The translations under genes and the position numbers were made by a program. Positions 1 through 7,401 of a stretch of DNA of 11,140 bases are shown one piece after another; within the stretch, counting starts at the first letter, position 1, and each line of letters begins with the position of its first letter. This stretch comes from an uncultured Bacteroidales bacterium. GTDB lineage: Bacteria; Bacteroidota; Bacteroidia; Bacteroidales; P3. The DNA lies in assembly GCA_947174375.1 (NCBI GenBank), contig CAMWIS010000042.1, positions 1 through 11,140 of the forward strand. Direction: 5' to 3'. The notes below the pieces were generated by a model. It saw only the letters and a list, made by a program, of their open reading frames with translations. It had not been told where the DNA came from and ran no database searches.

Positions 1-289
1 CCCCGGCGGCGTCGGCCGCGGCTTGCGGGCAAGCCGCCCCCCGCCTCCGCCCGAGCTCGTACTCGATTTGCAACAGCGTGCGCATCGTCTCCTCCGGCGG
101 GAGCGCCGTCTCCACGGCCAGGGCCACGTTGTAGAACGGGTCGGGGCTTTCGAAGCCCCAAGCCGGCGACTTATATATACGAGAAGCGCGCGTCACGCGC
201 CCTACCCTTTCGCCGATCAGCGTCTGCGCGCGTTGCAGATTGTCAAGCACCGGCCCGATGTTGCCGCCCAACAGCAGATAGATTTCCAT
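1..289 (-). CDS. folK: 2-amino-4-hydroxy-6-hydroxymethyldihydropteridine diphosphokinase (HPPK), N-terminal part; 3' end outside window
   Basis: Cytoplasmic HPPK transfers pyrophosphate from ATP to 6-hydroxymethyl-7,8-dihydropterin, one step before dihydropteroate synthase in folate synthesis. Translating the minus strand from ATG at 287-289 gives 96 open codons to the window edge, with a continuous family match. MEIYLLLGGNIG places Asn10 and the glycine loop as in E. coli HPPK. RIYKSPAWGF (37-46) is followed by DPFYNVALAVET (50-61), equivalent to the pterin-binding Tyr-x-Asn stretch and strand. LLQIEYELGRRR (72-83) supplies the Glu and Arg positions before the catalytic loop. The expected R-x-x-D-x-D motif has not been reached by residue 96. 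It is preceded by an Ala-rich stretch after LGRRR that is longer than in E. coli. The gene starts 4 nt after the channel stop with no Shine-Dalgarno, so it probably depends on read-through from the pump operon. Confidence 0.88.
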   Translation of the reverse strand, partial: MEIYLLLGGNIGPVLDNLQRAQTLIGERVGRVTRASRIYKSPAWGFESPDPFYNVALAVETALPPEETMRTLLQIEYELGRRRGAACPQAAADAAG

Positions 290-293
290 GCCG

Positions 294-1937
294 TTATTTG
301 CGTTTGCGGTGGCGTTGCTTTTTGGCCGGCGTGCCCTCCAAGTCGCGCCGGATCAGCTTTTCGGTACGTTCCGTCACCTGATGGCCGAGATAGAGGCGGT
401 AGTTCTCCCGCAGCGTTTCTTCCGGCGTAAGCCCGGGTCGCGCCACGGTGGAATCCGACAGATGTTCCTTGACCATTTTCTCTTGCCGCCGCTCCTGCGA
501 ACGCGTCAGCGCCCCCGCCGGCAGTTCTTCGCTCCAGCCGCCGCCCAAGGCCTTGTAGAGCCTTACGAGCGCAATCCGCTCCTCGTTTTTGTTGCGTGCC
601 AAATCCAACTGCGCCGAGAAATACTTACGCTGGGCGTCGAGCACGTCCATATAGCTGATAACGCCGTTGAGATACTGCAAGTCGGCCAGCTCCACGTATT
701 TGAGCGCGGCGTCCTGCAGGTTCTCCAACAGCATCATTTCCTCACGCGTCTTGCGATAGACCACCATCGCGTCGTTGACCTCGCGGAAGGCCGTCAGCAC
801 CGTTTTTTCGTACAGCGCCTTCTGCTGCATATACTGCTGCACCGCCGCCCGGTAGCGGGCCTGGTTGGTGCCGAACGCGAACAGCGGGCTGGTCAGCGCC
901 GCGATGGGATACAGATACGGCGCCTGCAACAGATGCTGCCAGTCGTTGTTTTCGAAGCCGCCCGCAAAGCTGAGGCGGATGGTGGGAAAGCGGTTCGCGA
1001 AATGGTAGCCGGCGTTGGCCATCGCCGCGTCCAACTCCACCCGCGCGCGCCGCACGTCGGGCCGCCGTAACAACAAGTCGGACGGGATGCCCGCCGACAG
1101 GTCGAGCGTGCGCCGCTTGCCGCCCGTGAGCCGCGAGCGTTCGATGGCCGTGGGGAACTCGCCCGCCAGCCATGCCAACTGGTGTTCTTTCAACGCGATG
1201 CGCTTCTCCATATCGGGCACCATGGCCGCCGCCGAAGCGTATTCGACGATGGACTGGCGGTAGGCCGTCTCGGACGTGAGGCCGCCCAGGAACCGCAGCC
1301 GTGTCTTTTCGGTCGTCTCGCGGCGCACGTCCACCGTCTGTTCGATGATGGCCATCTGCTGGTCGAGCGATATCAATTCGAAATAGGCCGTCACCACCTC
1401 CGCAATCAGGCTCATCTGCAACGCGCGCTGCCCTTCCACCGACGCTAAGTAGCGGTCGGACTCGCGCTGCGACTTCCAGACGGAGGCGCCGAAGAGGTTG
1501 AATTCCCACGTGACGATGCCTTTGAGGTGCATTTCCGGGTCGGGCGACAGATCCTTGCCGTAATAGTGCATGATCTCGTTTTCGTAGGCCGCCCGCGCCG
1601 ATATTTTAGGCAACTGGTCCATGACGGCGCCGCGCCCCGTATAGCGCAGCTCCCGTATCTTGGCGATGGCCGCCCGCATATCGCGGTTGTTTTCCAAGGT
1701 TTTGCGGATCAGGCGGTTCAACAGGGAGTCGGCATAGAGCGTCCACCATTCCATGTCGGAGAACGCCAGCGTGTCGGCGGGAATATCGCCCAGGGCCGCG
1801 CCGCTGCTCATCAAGTCCGCCCGTAGCACCTGATTGGGCAACTTGCCGTCGGGCGCGGGGCACTGCTTCTGCATCGTACAGCCCGAAACGGCGGCGACAA
1901 GCGCAATAAATATATACAATATATACCGTGACCTCAT
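294..1937 (-). CDS. RND efflux outer-membrane channel lipoprotein (NodT/OprM type) with a basic C-terminal extension
   Basis: A 547-residue TolC-like outer-membrane factor that would complete the pump. The signal peptide ends in a lipobox, AVSGC, with lipidation at Cys20. Two outer-membrane-factor repeats follow, with long helices and the hallmark IPSDLLLRRPDVRRAR at 284-299. The second half carries FAFGTNQARY near 353-362, AFREVNDAMVVYRKT near 383-397 and YLNGVISYMDVLDAQR near 422-437. The usual family body ends near LYKALGGGW (460-468). About 78 further residues are rich in Arg, Lys and Glu and finish KKQRHRKRK, which is unusual. I chose ATG at 1937 (TGATG overlap with the pump stop) because a strong AGGAGG lies 8 nt upstream. 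A GTG one codon earlier is also possible and would add one Met. folK starts 4 nt after the stop. The first ten codons are AT-rich compared with the rest of the gene. Confidence 0.94.
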   Translation of the reverse strand: MRSRYILYIFIALVAAVSGCTMQKQCPAPDGKLPNQVLRADLMSSGAALGDIPADTLAFSDMEWWTLYADSLLNRLIRKTLENNRDMRAAIAKIRELRYTGRGAVMDQLPKISARAAYENEIMHYYGKDLSPDPEMHLKGIVTWEFNLFGASVWKSQRESDRYLASVEGQRALQMSLIAEVVTAYFELISLDQQMAIIEQTVDVRRETTEKTRLRFLGGLTSETAYRQSIVEYASAAAMVPDMEKRIALKEHQLAWLAGEFPTAIERSRLTGGKRRTLDLSAGIPSDLLLRRPDVRRARVELDAAMANAGYHFANRFPTIRLSFAGGFENNDWQHLLQAPYLYPIAALTSPLFAFGTNQARYRAAVQQYMQQKALYEKTVLTAFREVNDAMVVYRKTREEMMLLENLQDAALKYVELADLQYLNGVISYMDVLDAQRKYFSAQLDLARNKNEERIALVRLYKALGGGWSEELPAGALTRSQERRQEKMVKEHLSDSTVARPGLTPEETLRENYRLYLGHQVTERTEKLIRRDLEGTPAKKQRHRKRK

Positions 1938-4900
1938 CACGCTTTCCTCCTTTCAAAACGGGCTTTGAGCCGATATATCCACACGAAGAAGAACGGCACC
2001 GTGACGATGCAGGTAAACAAGGCGACCAACATACCGAACAGCACGCCCGTGCCGATGTCGCGGCGGCTCTCCGCCCCCGGCCCCGTGGCGAAGACGAGCG
2101 GCAGCAAGCCCAGGATGAACGCCATAGACGTCATGAGGATGGGTCGGAAACGCAGTTGCGCCGCCTTGAGCGCGGCACTCACGGCATCCAGGCCCTTTTC
2201 GACCTCCTCTTTGGCGAACTCCACGATGAGAATCGCGTTTTTGGCCACCAAGCCAATGAGCATGACCAAGCCGATTTGGAAATACACGTTGTTTTCCATG
2301 CCGCAAATCCACACGCCGAGATAGGCGCCGAAAACGCCCACGGGCAACGACAGGATGACGGCCAAGGGCACCGACCAGCTTTCGTACTGCGCCGCGAGGA
2401 ACAGGAAGACGAACAGGAACGCCAGGGCCAAAACCATGCCCGTTTTACCGGCCGCGTGCTTTTCTTGATACGACAGGCCTTTCCATTCCACGCCCACGTC
2501 GGCCGGCAGATGCCGCCGCGCCAGGTCTTCCAACACGGCCATGACCCGGCCCGTGCTGTAGCCCTGCGCCGCCTCGGCCTGAATCGTGGCCGCATTGAAC
2601 ATATTGAAACGCTGGATGGCGCCCGGCCCCGCCGTATATTCGGCGGTACCCAGCGTGGTGATCGGAATCATGGCGCCCGACGAGCCGCGCACGAAAAACA
2701 GGTTTAAGTTGTCCTTGTGGACGCGGTAAGGCGCCTCGGCCTGCATCTCCACGCGATAGACGCGGTTGAAGAGGTTGAAGTCGTTGACGTAGAGCGAGCC
2801 GGTAAACGTCTTGATGGTGGAGAAGATATCGGCCATGGGTACGCCCAACAGCTGGGCGCGGTCGCGGTCAACGTCGAAGTAAAGCTGCGGGATATCGCGT
2901 TGCAGGGAGGCCGACACGCCCACGAATTCCTTGCGCTGGTTGGCCAACAGCACCAACGTATCGACGGCCTGTTGCAGCTGTTCGTAGGAAAGGCCGTTGC
3001 GCGCCTCGAGCACCATTTCCACCCCGCCCGACGAGCCTAAGCCCGGAATGACGGGCGGCGAGGTCAGGAACACCTTGCATTCGGGGTATTGCGTGAATTC
3101 CCTGCGCACCTCGGCCATCGTGCGGTTGATATTGCGGTGGGCGCGTTCACCCCAGGGTTTGAGGATGACCGTGAGCGTGCTGCGTCCCTGGCTGGTGCCG
3201 ATGCGCGGGCTGGAACCCGTGACGTTGAGCACGTATGCTACATCCTTGTGCTGCATGAGGTAGGCGACGGCCCTGTCGGTGACGCGCCGCGTGCGTTCGA
3301 GCGTGGCGCCCTCCGGCAGTTCCAGTTCCACGGTGAAATAGCCCTGGTTTTCGCGCGACATGAAGCTGGTGGGCACGATATAGGCCAATATCAGCATCAA
3401 CACCAGCATAAGGGCGAAAAAGCCCGCAAAGCGGCGCGAATGGCTGAGCGCGTAGCGGATGCCCTTTTGGTATTGGGCCGAACCGGCCTCTATCCACGCG
3501 TTGATTTTGCGGAACAGCCAGCCTTTGGGCCGGTCGAGGTCTTGGGCGCGGAGCAGGCGCGAACACATGACCGGGCTGAGCGTCAGGGCCACGACCGTGG
3601 AGATGATGACCGACACGGCGATGGTGACCGTAAACTGGCGGTAGAGTTGCCCCGTGATGCCGCTCAAAAAGCTGACGGGCACGAATACGGCGCACAGGAC
3701 GAGCGACATGGCGATGAGCGCGCTGCCCAAGCCGCGCATGGCCTTTTTGGTGGCCTCGTAAGCCGAAAGGCCTTCGGTGCGCATAAGCCGGTCGACGTTC
3801 TCGACCACGACGATGGCGTCATCGACGACGATACCGATGGCCAAGATAAGCCCCAGGAGCGTCATCAGGTTGACCGAAAAGCCGAACGCGAGCATGACGC
3901 CGAACGTGCCGACGAGCGAAATGGGCACGGCCACGATGGGAATCAGCGTGGCGCGCCAGTTCTGCAAGGCCAGGAACACGACGAGGATGACGAGCAGCAA
4001 GGCTTCCAACAAGGCCTGGAACACATGGTGAATCGAATCGGATATATACTCCGTGACGTCGAACGGGATTTCGTAGCCGATGCCCTCGGGGAAATTGAGG
4101 CTGATTTCCTGCATGGCCGCCCGCACCGACTTGGCCACCTCCATGGCGTTGGCGCCCGGCAGGAGGCTGATGTTGAGCACCGCCGCGTTGCCGCCGTTGA
4201 TGCCGCTCTCGGTATTGTAGGACGAGGCTTCGAGCGAGACGCGCGCCACGTCCCGCAGCCGGATGATGCTGCCGTCGCCATAGGCGCGCACGACGATATC
4301 CTCAAACTGCGACACCGTGGAAAGCCGGCCCTGCGCCGCAATCGGGATCGTGATGTCGATACCCTCGGCGGGCGCCTGTCCCAACACGCCGGCGGCCGAC
4401 TCGCGGTTTTGGTCGCGGATGGCCGTCTGGATGTCCTTGACCGTAAGGCCGTAGTTGGCCAACTTGTCGGGCTCGACCCATATCTTCATGGCGTAGTAGC
4501 GGCTGCCCACGTTGCTGACGCGCCCCACGCCCGGCACGCGCCGCAACATATCCAGCACGTTGAGCGTGGCGTAATTGCTCAGATAGACTTCGTCGAACTT
4601 GGACGTATAGGACAAGAGCGTTATCGTCATCAGACGGCCCGCCGCCTCCTTTTCGACCGCAAGGCCGTTGGTGACCACTTCGGCGGGCAGACGCGACTCG
4701 GCCAGTTTGACGCGGTTTTGGATTTCGACGGCGGCCAAGTCGGGATTGGAATGGATGTCGAACGTGACGATGCACGAGAAGCCGCCCGAATTGCTGCACG
4801 TGGACTCCATGTAGAGCATCCCCGGCGTGCCGTTGAGCTGCTGCTCGATGGGCGTGGCCACGGCCTGCGTCACCGTCTGCGCGTCGGCACCCGGATAGGA

Positions 4901-5044
4901 GGCCGAGATGCGCACCGTGGGCGGCACGATTTTGGGGTATTGGTCAACCGGCAACAGGCTAAGGCCGATAAGCCCCACCATGACGACCACCACGGAAAGC
5001 ACCGTGGAAAAGACCGGCCGGTCTATGAAGAAATCGGATTTCAT
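1937..5044 (-). CDS. RND multidrug efflux transporter, HAE1 family inner-membrane pump (AcrB/MexF-like)
   Basis: A 1,035-residue proton-driven pump of normal HAE1 length that would export hydrophobic or amphipathic compounds through the tripartite complex. It starts with the canonical MKSDFFIDRPVFS, which fixes the ATG. Transmembrane segments can be seen near 11-31, 341-360, 366-386, 393-415, 441-460, 472-492, 539-555, 870-886, 892-912, 920-940, 965-985 and 998-1022, with two large periplasmic loops between TM1/TM2 and TM7/TM8. The proton-relay residues are present: Asp408-Asp409 in GIVVDDAIVVVEN (TM4) and Lys935 in GLVAKNAILIVEF (TM10). FMSRENQGYF at 561-570 is typical of the second loop. 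Cys83 and Cys91 sit in the first porter subdomain. It overlaps the adaptor stop by 4 nt and the channel start by 1 nt. Its last codons contain the ribosome-binding site for the channel gene. The pump appears intact; its drug range is unknown. Confidence 0.96.
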   Translation of the reverse strand: MKSDFFIDRPVFSTVLSVVVVMVGLIGLSLLPVDQYPKIVPPTVRISASYPGADAQTVTQAVATPIEQQLNGTPGMLYMESTCSNSGGFSCIVTFDIHSNPDLAAVEIQNRVKLAESRLPAEVVTNGLAVEKEAAGRLMTITLLSYTSKFDEVYLSNYATLNVLDMLRRVPGVGRVSNVGSRYYAMKIWVEPDKLANYGLTVKDIQTAIRDQNRESAAGVLGQAPAEGIDITIPIAAQGRLSTVSQFEDIVVRAYGDGSIIRLRDVARVSLEASSYNTESGINGGNAAVLNISLLPGANAMEVAKSVRAAMQEISLNFPEGIGYEIPFDVTEYISDSIHHVFQALLEALLLVILVVFLALQNWRATLIPIVAVPISLVGTFGVMLAFGFSVNLMTLLGLILAIGIVVDDAIVVVENVDRLMRTEGLSAYEATKKAMRGLGSALIAMSLVLCAVFVPVSFLSGITGQLYRQFTVTIAVSVIISTVVALTLSPVMCSRLLRAQDLDRPKGWLFRKINAWIEAGSAQYQKGIRYALSHSRRFAGFFALMLVLMLILAYIVPTSFMSRENQGYFTVELELPEGATLERTRRVTDRAVAYLMQHKDVAYVLNVTGSSPRIGTSQGRSTLTVILKPWGERAHRNINRTMAEVRREFTQYPECKVFLTSPPVIPGLGSSGGVEMVLEARNGLSYEQLQQAVDTLVLLANQRKEFVGVSASLQRDIPQLYFDVDRDRAQLLGVPMADIFSTIKTFTGSLYVNDFNLFNRVYRVEMQAEAPYRVHKDNLNLFFVRGSSGAMIPITTLGTAEYTAGPGAIQRFNMFNAATIQAEAAQGYSTGRVMAVLEDLARRHLPADVGVEWKGLSYQEKHAAGKTGMVLALAFLFVFLFLAAQYESWSVPLAVILSLPVGVFGAYLGVWICGMENNVYFQIGLVMLIGLVAKNAILIVEFAKEEVEKGLDAVSAALKAAQLRFRPILMTSMAFILGLLPLVFATGPGAESRRDIGTGVLFGMLVALFTCIVTVPFFFVWIYRLKARFERRKA
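1946..1951 (-). promoter_or_regulatory. Strong Shine-Dalgarno for the outer-membrane channel gene, embedded in the pump coding sequence
   Basis: Reading the minus strand, AGGAGG forms two consecutive Arg codons in the pump's C-terminus (FERRKA) and lies 8 nt before the ATG at 1937, or 5 nt before the GTG at 1940. It is the only well-spaced canonical Shine-Dalgarno at any gene start in this window. It supports the short-overlap start and independent ribosome recruitment for the channel gene in addition to coupling. Confidence 0.75.
5041..5044 (-). other. ATGA stop/start overlap (translational coupling) between adaptor and pump
   Basis: The adaptor stop TGA (5041-5043) and pump start ATG (5042-5044) share bases as ATGA. 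No Shine-Dalgarno precedes the pump ATG, so re-initiation by ribosomes finishing the adaptor is the likely way the pump is translated. That would tie the adaptor:pump ratio together. Confidence 0.8.
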
Positions 5045-6288
5045 CGGGCGGTGTCGGTTTGATAAACCTCGACGGGGCGAACCTTTTGCCCGTGCGTCAG
5101 CTTATGGTAGCCCTCCGTAATGACGTGTTCGGTGGGCGCGACGCCGCGTTCCACGATGACCGAATTGTCGATTTCGGGGCCGAGTTCGATAAAGCGTTTC
5201 TCGCAGATGCTGTCGGGGCGCACGACAAATATATACGCACCGCCCTTCTCGATGATGAGCGCGCGCACGGGCACCACCATCGCGTCTTCGCGCACGTCCA
5301 TCAACAGCCGCACGCGCGTGATCTGCCCCGGCAACAGCACGTAGTCGGGATTGGGCACGGCCGCACGCACCGTGAACGTGCCGGTTTTGGGGTCAACCTG
5401 CGGGTCGGCGAAATCGACGAGCCCTTCGTAGGGATAGACCGTATTGTCGGGCAAGGTGACGGTGATGGACGGGTTCCAGTTACGTTCGGCCACCGTGCGG
5501 CCGAGCTGTACGTTGCGCTCCTTGCTGCGCAGGTAATCCAAACCCGTCATGCTGAATTCGACGCGCACCGTGTCGCTTTTGACGACCGTGGTCAACAGCG
5601 ACTTGCCGCCGGGCCCCACGAGCGTGCCCACATCGACGTTTCGGCTGCCCACATGGCCCGAAATGGGCGAACGCACCGACGTATAGCTGAGGGCCATTTC
5701 GGCCTGCGTCAAGTCGGCCTCGCTCATTTCAACGCCCGCCTTCGCGCTCTCGGCGGCGGCCACGGCATTGTCGTAGTCCAAGCGGCTGGCCGCGTTCTGT
5801 TCGTAGAGCGGACGGATGCGCTCCAAGTCGCGCTCGGCCTTTTGCGCCAAGGCCTTGTCTTTGTTGAGCTGCGCCTTGGCCTTTTCGACGCGCGCGCGGT
5901 AAAGCCTGGGGTCGATGAGGAACAGCTGCTGGCCCTGCCGCACATAGGTGCCCTCTTCGAAAAACATATTCTCGAGGTAGCCCTCCACGCGCGCGCGGAC
6001 TTCGACCGACTGCTGCGCACGGATGCGGCCTACGTAGTCGCCATAGACCTCCATGTTCTTGATTTGGATGGGTTCGGCGGCCACCACGGGCAGTTGCGGC
6101 GGTTCGGGACGCGCGCGCAGCAGGAGCCACAGCCCCGTCACGAGCACGACCGCGCCCACCCCAAGCCATACGCGCTGCTTGAACGTGAGGCGGAGGAACC
6201 AACGCCAGACCGCCAGGCCGAGCGCCTTGATACGCAGGGCGACGTCCATGCCCCGCGCTTTGAGATAATGCCAATCGTAATGTCGCAT
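5041..6288 (-). CDS. RND efflux pump periplasmic adaptor (membrane fusion protein, HlyD/AcrA type)
   Basis: A 415-residue adaptor that would bridge the inner-membrane RND pump and the outer-membrane channel encoded downstream. A lipoyl/barrel-sandwich half starts near residue 92 (SVEVRARVEGYLENMFFEEG), followed by LIDPRLY. A coiled-coil hairpin spans about 126-197 (Lys/Glu/Ala-rich), and the second lipoyl half is at 199-222 (LSYTSVRSPISGHVG). Beta-barrel and membrane-proximal domains run to the end (LLPGQITRVRLLM, VPVRALI). There is no lipobox; a basic 38-residue leader precedes one transmembrane segment at about 40-58, so it is probably anchored by a helix. The start overlaps no gene but lies only 11 nt after porP. 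A GGAGG sits one base before the ATG, too close for normal use, and Met14 is an alternative start. The stop overlaps the pump gene as ATGA, so translation is probably coupled. Substrates cannot be predicted. Confidence 0.93.
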   Translation of the reverse strand: MRHYDWHYLKARGMDVALRIKALGLAVWRWFLRLTFKQRVWLGVGAVVLVTGLWLLLRARPEPPQLPVVAAEPIQIKNMEVYGDYVGRIRAQQSVEVRARVEGYLENMFFEEGTYVRQGQQLFLIDPRLYRARVEKAKAQLNKDKALAQKAERDLERIRPLYEQNAASRLDYDNAVAAAESAKAGVEMSEADLTQAEMALSYTSVRSPISGHVGSRNVDVGTLVGPGGKSLLTTVVKSDTVRVEFSMTGLDYLRSKERNVQLGRTVAERNWNPSITVTLPDNTVYPYEGLVDFADPQVDPKTGTFTVRAAVPNPDYVLLPGQITRVRLLMDVREDAMVVPVRALIIEKGGAYIFVVRPDSICEKRFIELGPEIDNSVIVERGVAPTEHVITEGYHKLTHGQKVRPVEVYQTDTAR

Positions 6289-6289
6289 A

Positions 6290-6294
6290 CCTCC
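6290..6294 (-). promoter_or_regulatory. GGAGG Shine-Dalgarno-like site abutting the adaptor start
   Basis: In the 11-nt gap between porP and the adaptor gene, the minus strand reads AAAACGGAGGT directly before ATG. GGAGG is separated from the ATG by one base, shorter than the usual 5-9 nt. It may work poorly or mark a different start, but no in-frame start lies at good spacing. It could be a chance match. Confidence 0.35.
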
Positions 6295-6299
6295 GTTTT

Positions 6300-7394
6300 T
6301 TAGAATCTATAGCCGAGTCCTATCGCAAAAATATTCATATAACCGCCGCCCGTGCCGATATTGAGGTCACATTGCAGGTTGAGCGTGAACCGGCTGATAT
6401 CCAACGTGAGCATAGGTGAAAACACTTTGGCGCCCGACAACGTGCGGTAGGCCATCCCCGCGCCCAACGACAGGTCGGCGCAGAGGTAGAGGCGGTAGAG
6501 GGCGGCTATTTCCAACAGGTTGTAGGTGCCTTGGTTGCAGAACGTGACGGTGCCGCTGATCTCGCTCGCCATCAAATCGGGGTCCAGGACGAAATGGCCG
6601 CCCTCGGCATCTTCGTCTTCCGAAAGCCCGGGGATGTCACGGTTCCGCCACGCGACGCCGCCACTGACGCCGAAACGTATCGGCGTGCGCGGCTCATAGG
6701 TGCCCAAGCCCACCTGGGCCCGGTTGAGATGGTAGCCCGCCAGGCTGCCGGTAACGCGCACACTGGGCGACACCCAGCCCGTATAATGGACGCCCGCCTG
6801 TATGTCGAACACCGTGTTCGCCACCTCGTCGAAGTCGTAAATCGGCGCCAAGGCCGGATTGACGCCGCCCGAATAGGCCGGGTCGTACATCCCGCCCGGT
6901 TGCAGACGCCCCACGTCGAGCGCCCAACGGCGGAAGCCCGCCTGCAAGCCGAAACTGAGCCGGTGCAACGGGTCGCCGGCCGCGTCTTTGGCCACCACCC
7001 AATGGTAGGCGTAAGTCAGGTGAATTGAAAAGTCGGAAATGGCCGCGTTGTTGAGCGTGTTTGTATATACATCAAACCCCAAGGCCATCGTGCGTTTGGC
7101 CAAAAGCGCTTCGTATGAGGCGCTGAGCACACGGATGGCGCGGTTCGTAAAACCGCCGTTCATCTGCGTCTTATAGTTGAGACCGGCCGTTTGGGTGGAC
7201 GTGTAGTCGTTCAACGCCTCGCCCCCTAAGCCGGCACGGGCCGGATTGGACAAGAGCGGCAGGTCGAAATTGGCGGAAAGCGGGCTGTCTTGCTGGGCAC
7301 GTGCGGACAGGACGGTCAACGCAACCGCGCACACGACCGCCATCCGCCTCAGCGCCGACGCCATCCGACCTGTTCCCCTACGTCCTAAACCCAT
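6300..7394 (-). CDS. PorP/SprF family type IX secretion system outer-membrane protein
   Basis: A 364-residue probable outer-membrane beta-barrel of the PorP/SprF family. Members assist secretion or surface attachment of T9SS substrates; SprF does this for the adhesin SprB encoded just upstream of it. The N-terminus carries a signal peptide with a hydrophobic run AVVCAVALTVL and likely cleavage after Ala33 (ARA/QQ). The mature start QQDSPLS...LPLLSNPARAG matches the family's usual opening around a N-P-A-x-A-G motif. Alternating amphipathic strands follow, an acidic loop lies near residues 258-272 (SEDEDAEGG), and the protein ends in GYRF with the terminal Phe common in barrels. Met11 would give a more typical signal peptide, so the start is uncertain by ten codons; neither start has a Shine-Dalgarno sequence. 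The gene begins 7 nt after the repeat protein, suggesting cotranscription and a dedicated pair. Which substrate it serves is inferred from position. Confidence 0.88.
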   Translation of the reverse strand: MGLGRRGTGRMASALRRMAVVCAVALTVLSARAQQDSPLSANFDLPLLSNPARAGLGGEALNDYTSTQTAGLNYKTQMNGGFTNRAIRVLSASYEALLAKRTMALGFDVYTNTLNNAAISDFSIHLTYAYHWVVAKDAAGDPLHRLSFGLQAGFRRWALDVGRLQPGGMYDPAYSGGVNPALAPIYDFDEVANTVFDIQAGVHYTGWVSPSVRVTGSLAGYHLNRAQVGLGTYEPRTPIRFGVSGGVAWRNRDIPGLSEDEDAEGGHFVLDPDLMASEISGTVTFCNQGTYNLLEIAALYRLYLCADLSLGAGMAYRTLSGAKVFSPMLTLDISRFTLNLQCDLNIGTGGGYMNIFAIGLGYRF

Positions 7395-7401
7395 TACCCG
7401 C

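Noticed and set aside
1938..1940. GTG at 1940 as the start of the outer-membrane channel gene
   Set aside because: It is immediately followed by an ATG with good Shine-Dalgarno spacing. The difference is one residue, so ATG is preferred but GTG is not excluded.
3089..5062. 657-codon plus-strand open frame antisense to the RND pump
   Set aside because: It lies wholly over a well-supported pump gene. Its product is rich in His, Arg, Gly, Asp and Ala with no membrane or family pattern, as expected when a GC-rich coding frame is read backwards.
5059..6303. 414-codon plus-strand open frame covering the adaptor gene in antisense
   Set aside because: It mirrors the adaptor almost end to end and has the same His/Arg/Ala/Gly/Asp shadow composition; no family resemblance.
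6300..6345. Possible promoter in the AT-rich end of porP ahead of the adaptor gene
   Set aside because: A TTTG and a TATAGATT-like box can be seen on the minus strand, but they are only about 14 nt apart and match the Bacteroidota -33 TTTG / -7 TAnnTTTG pattern poorly.
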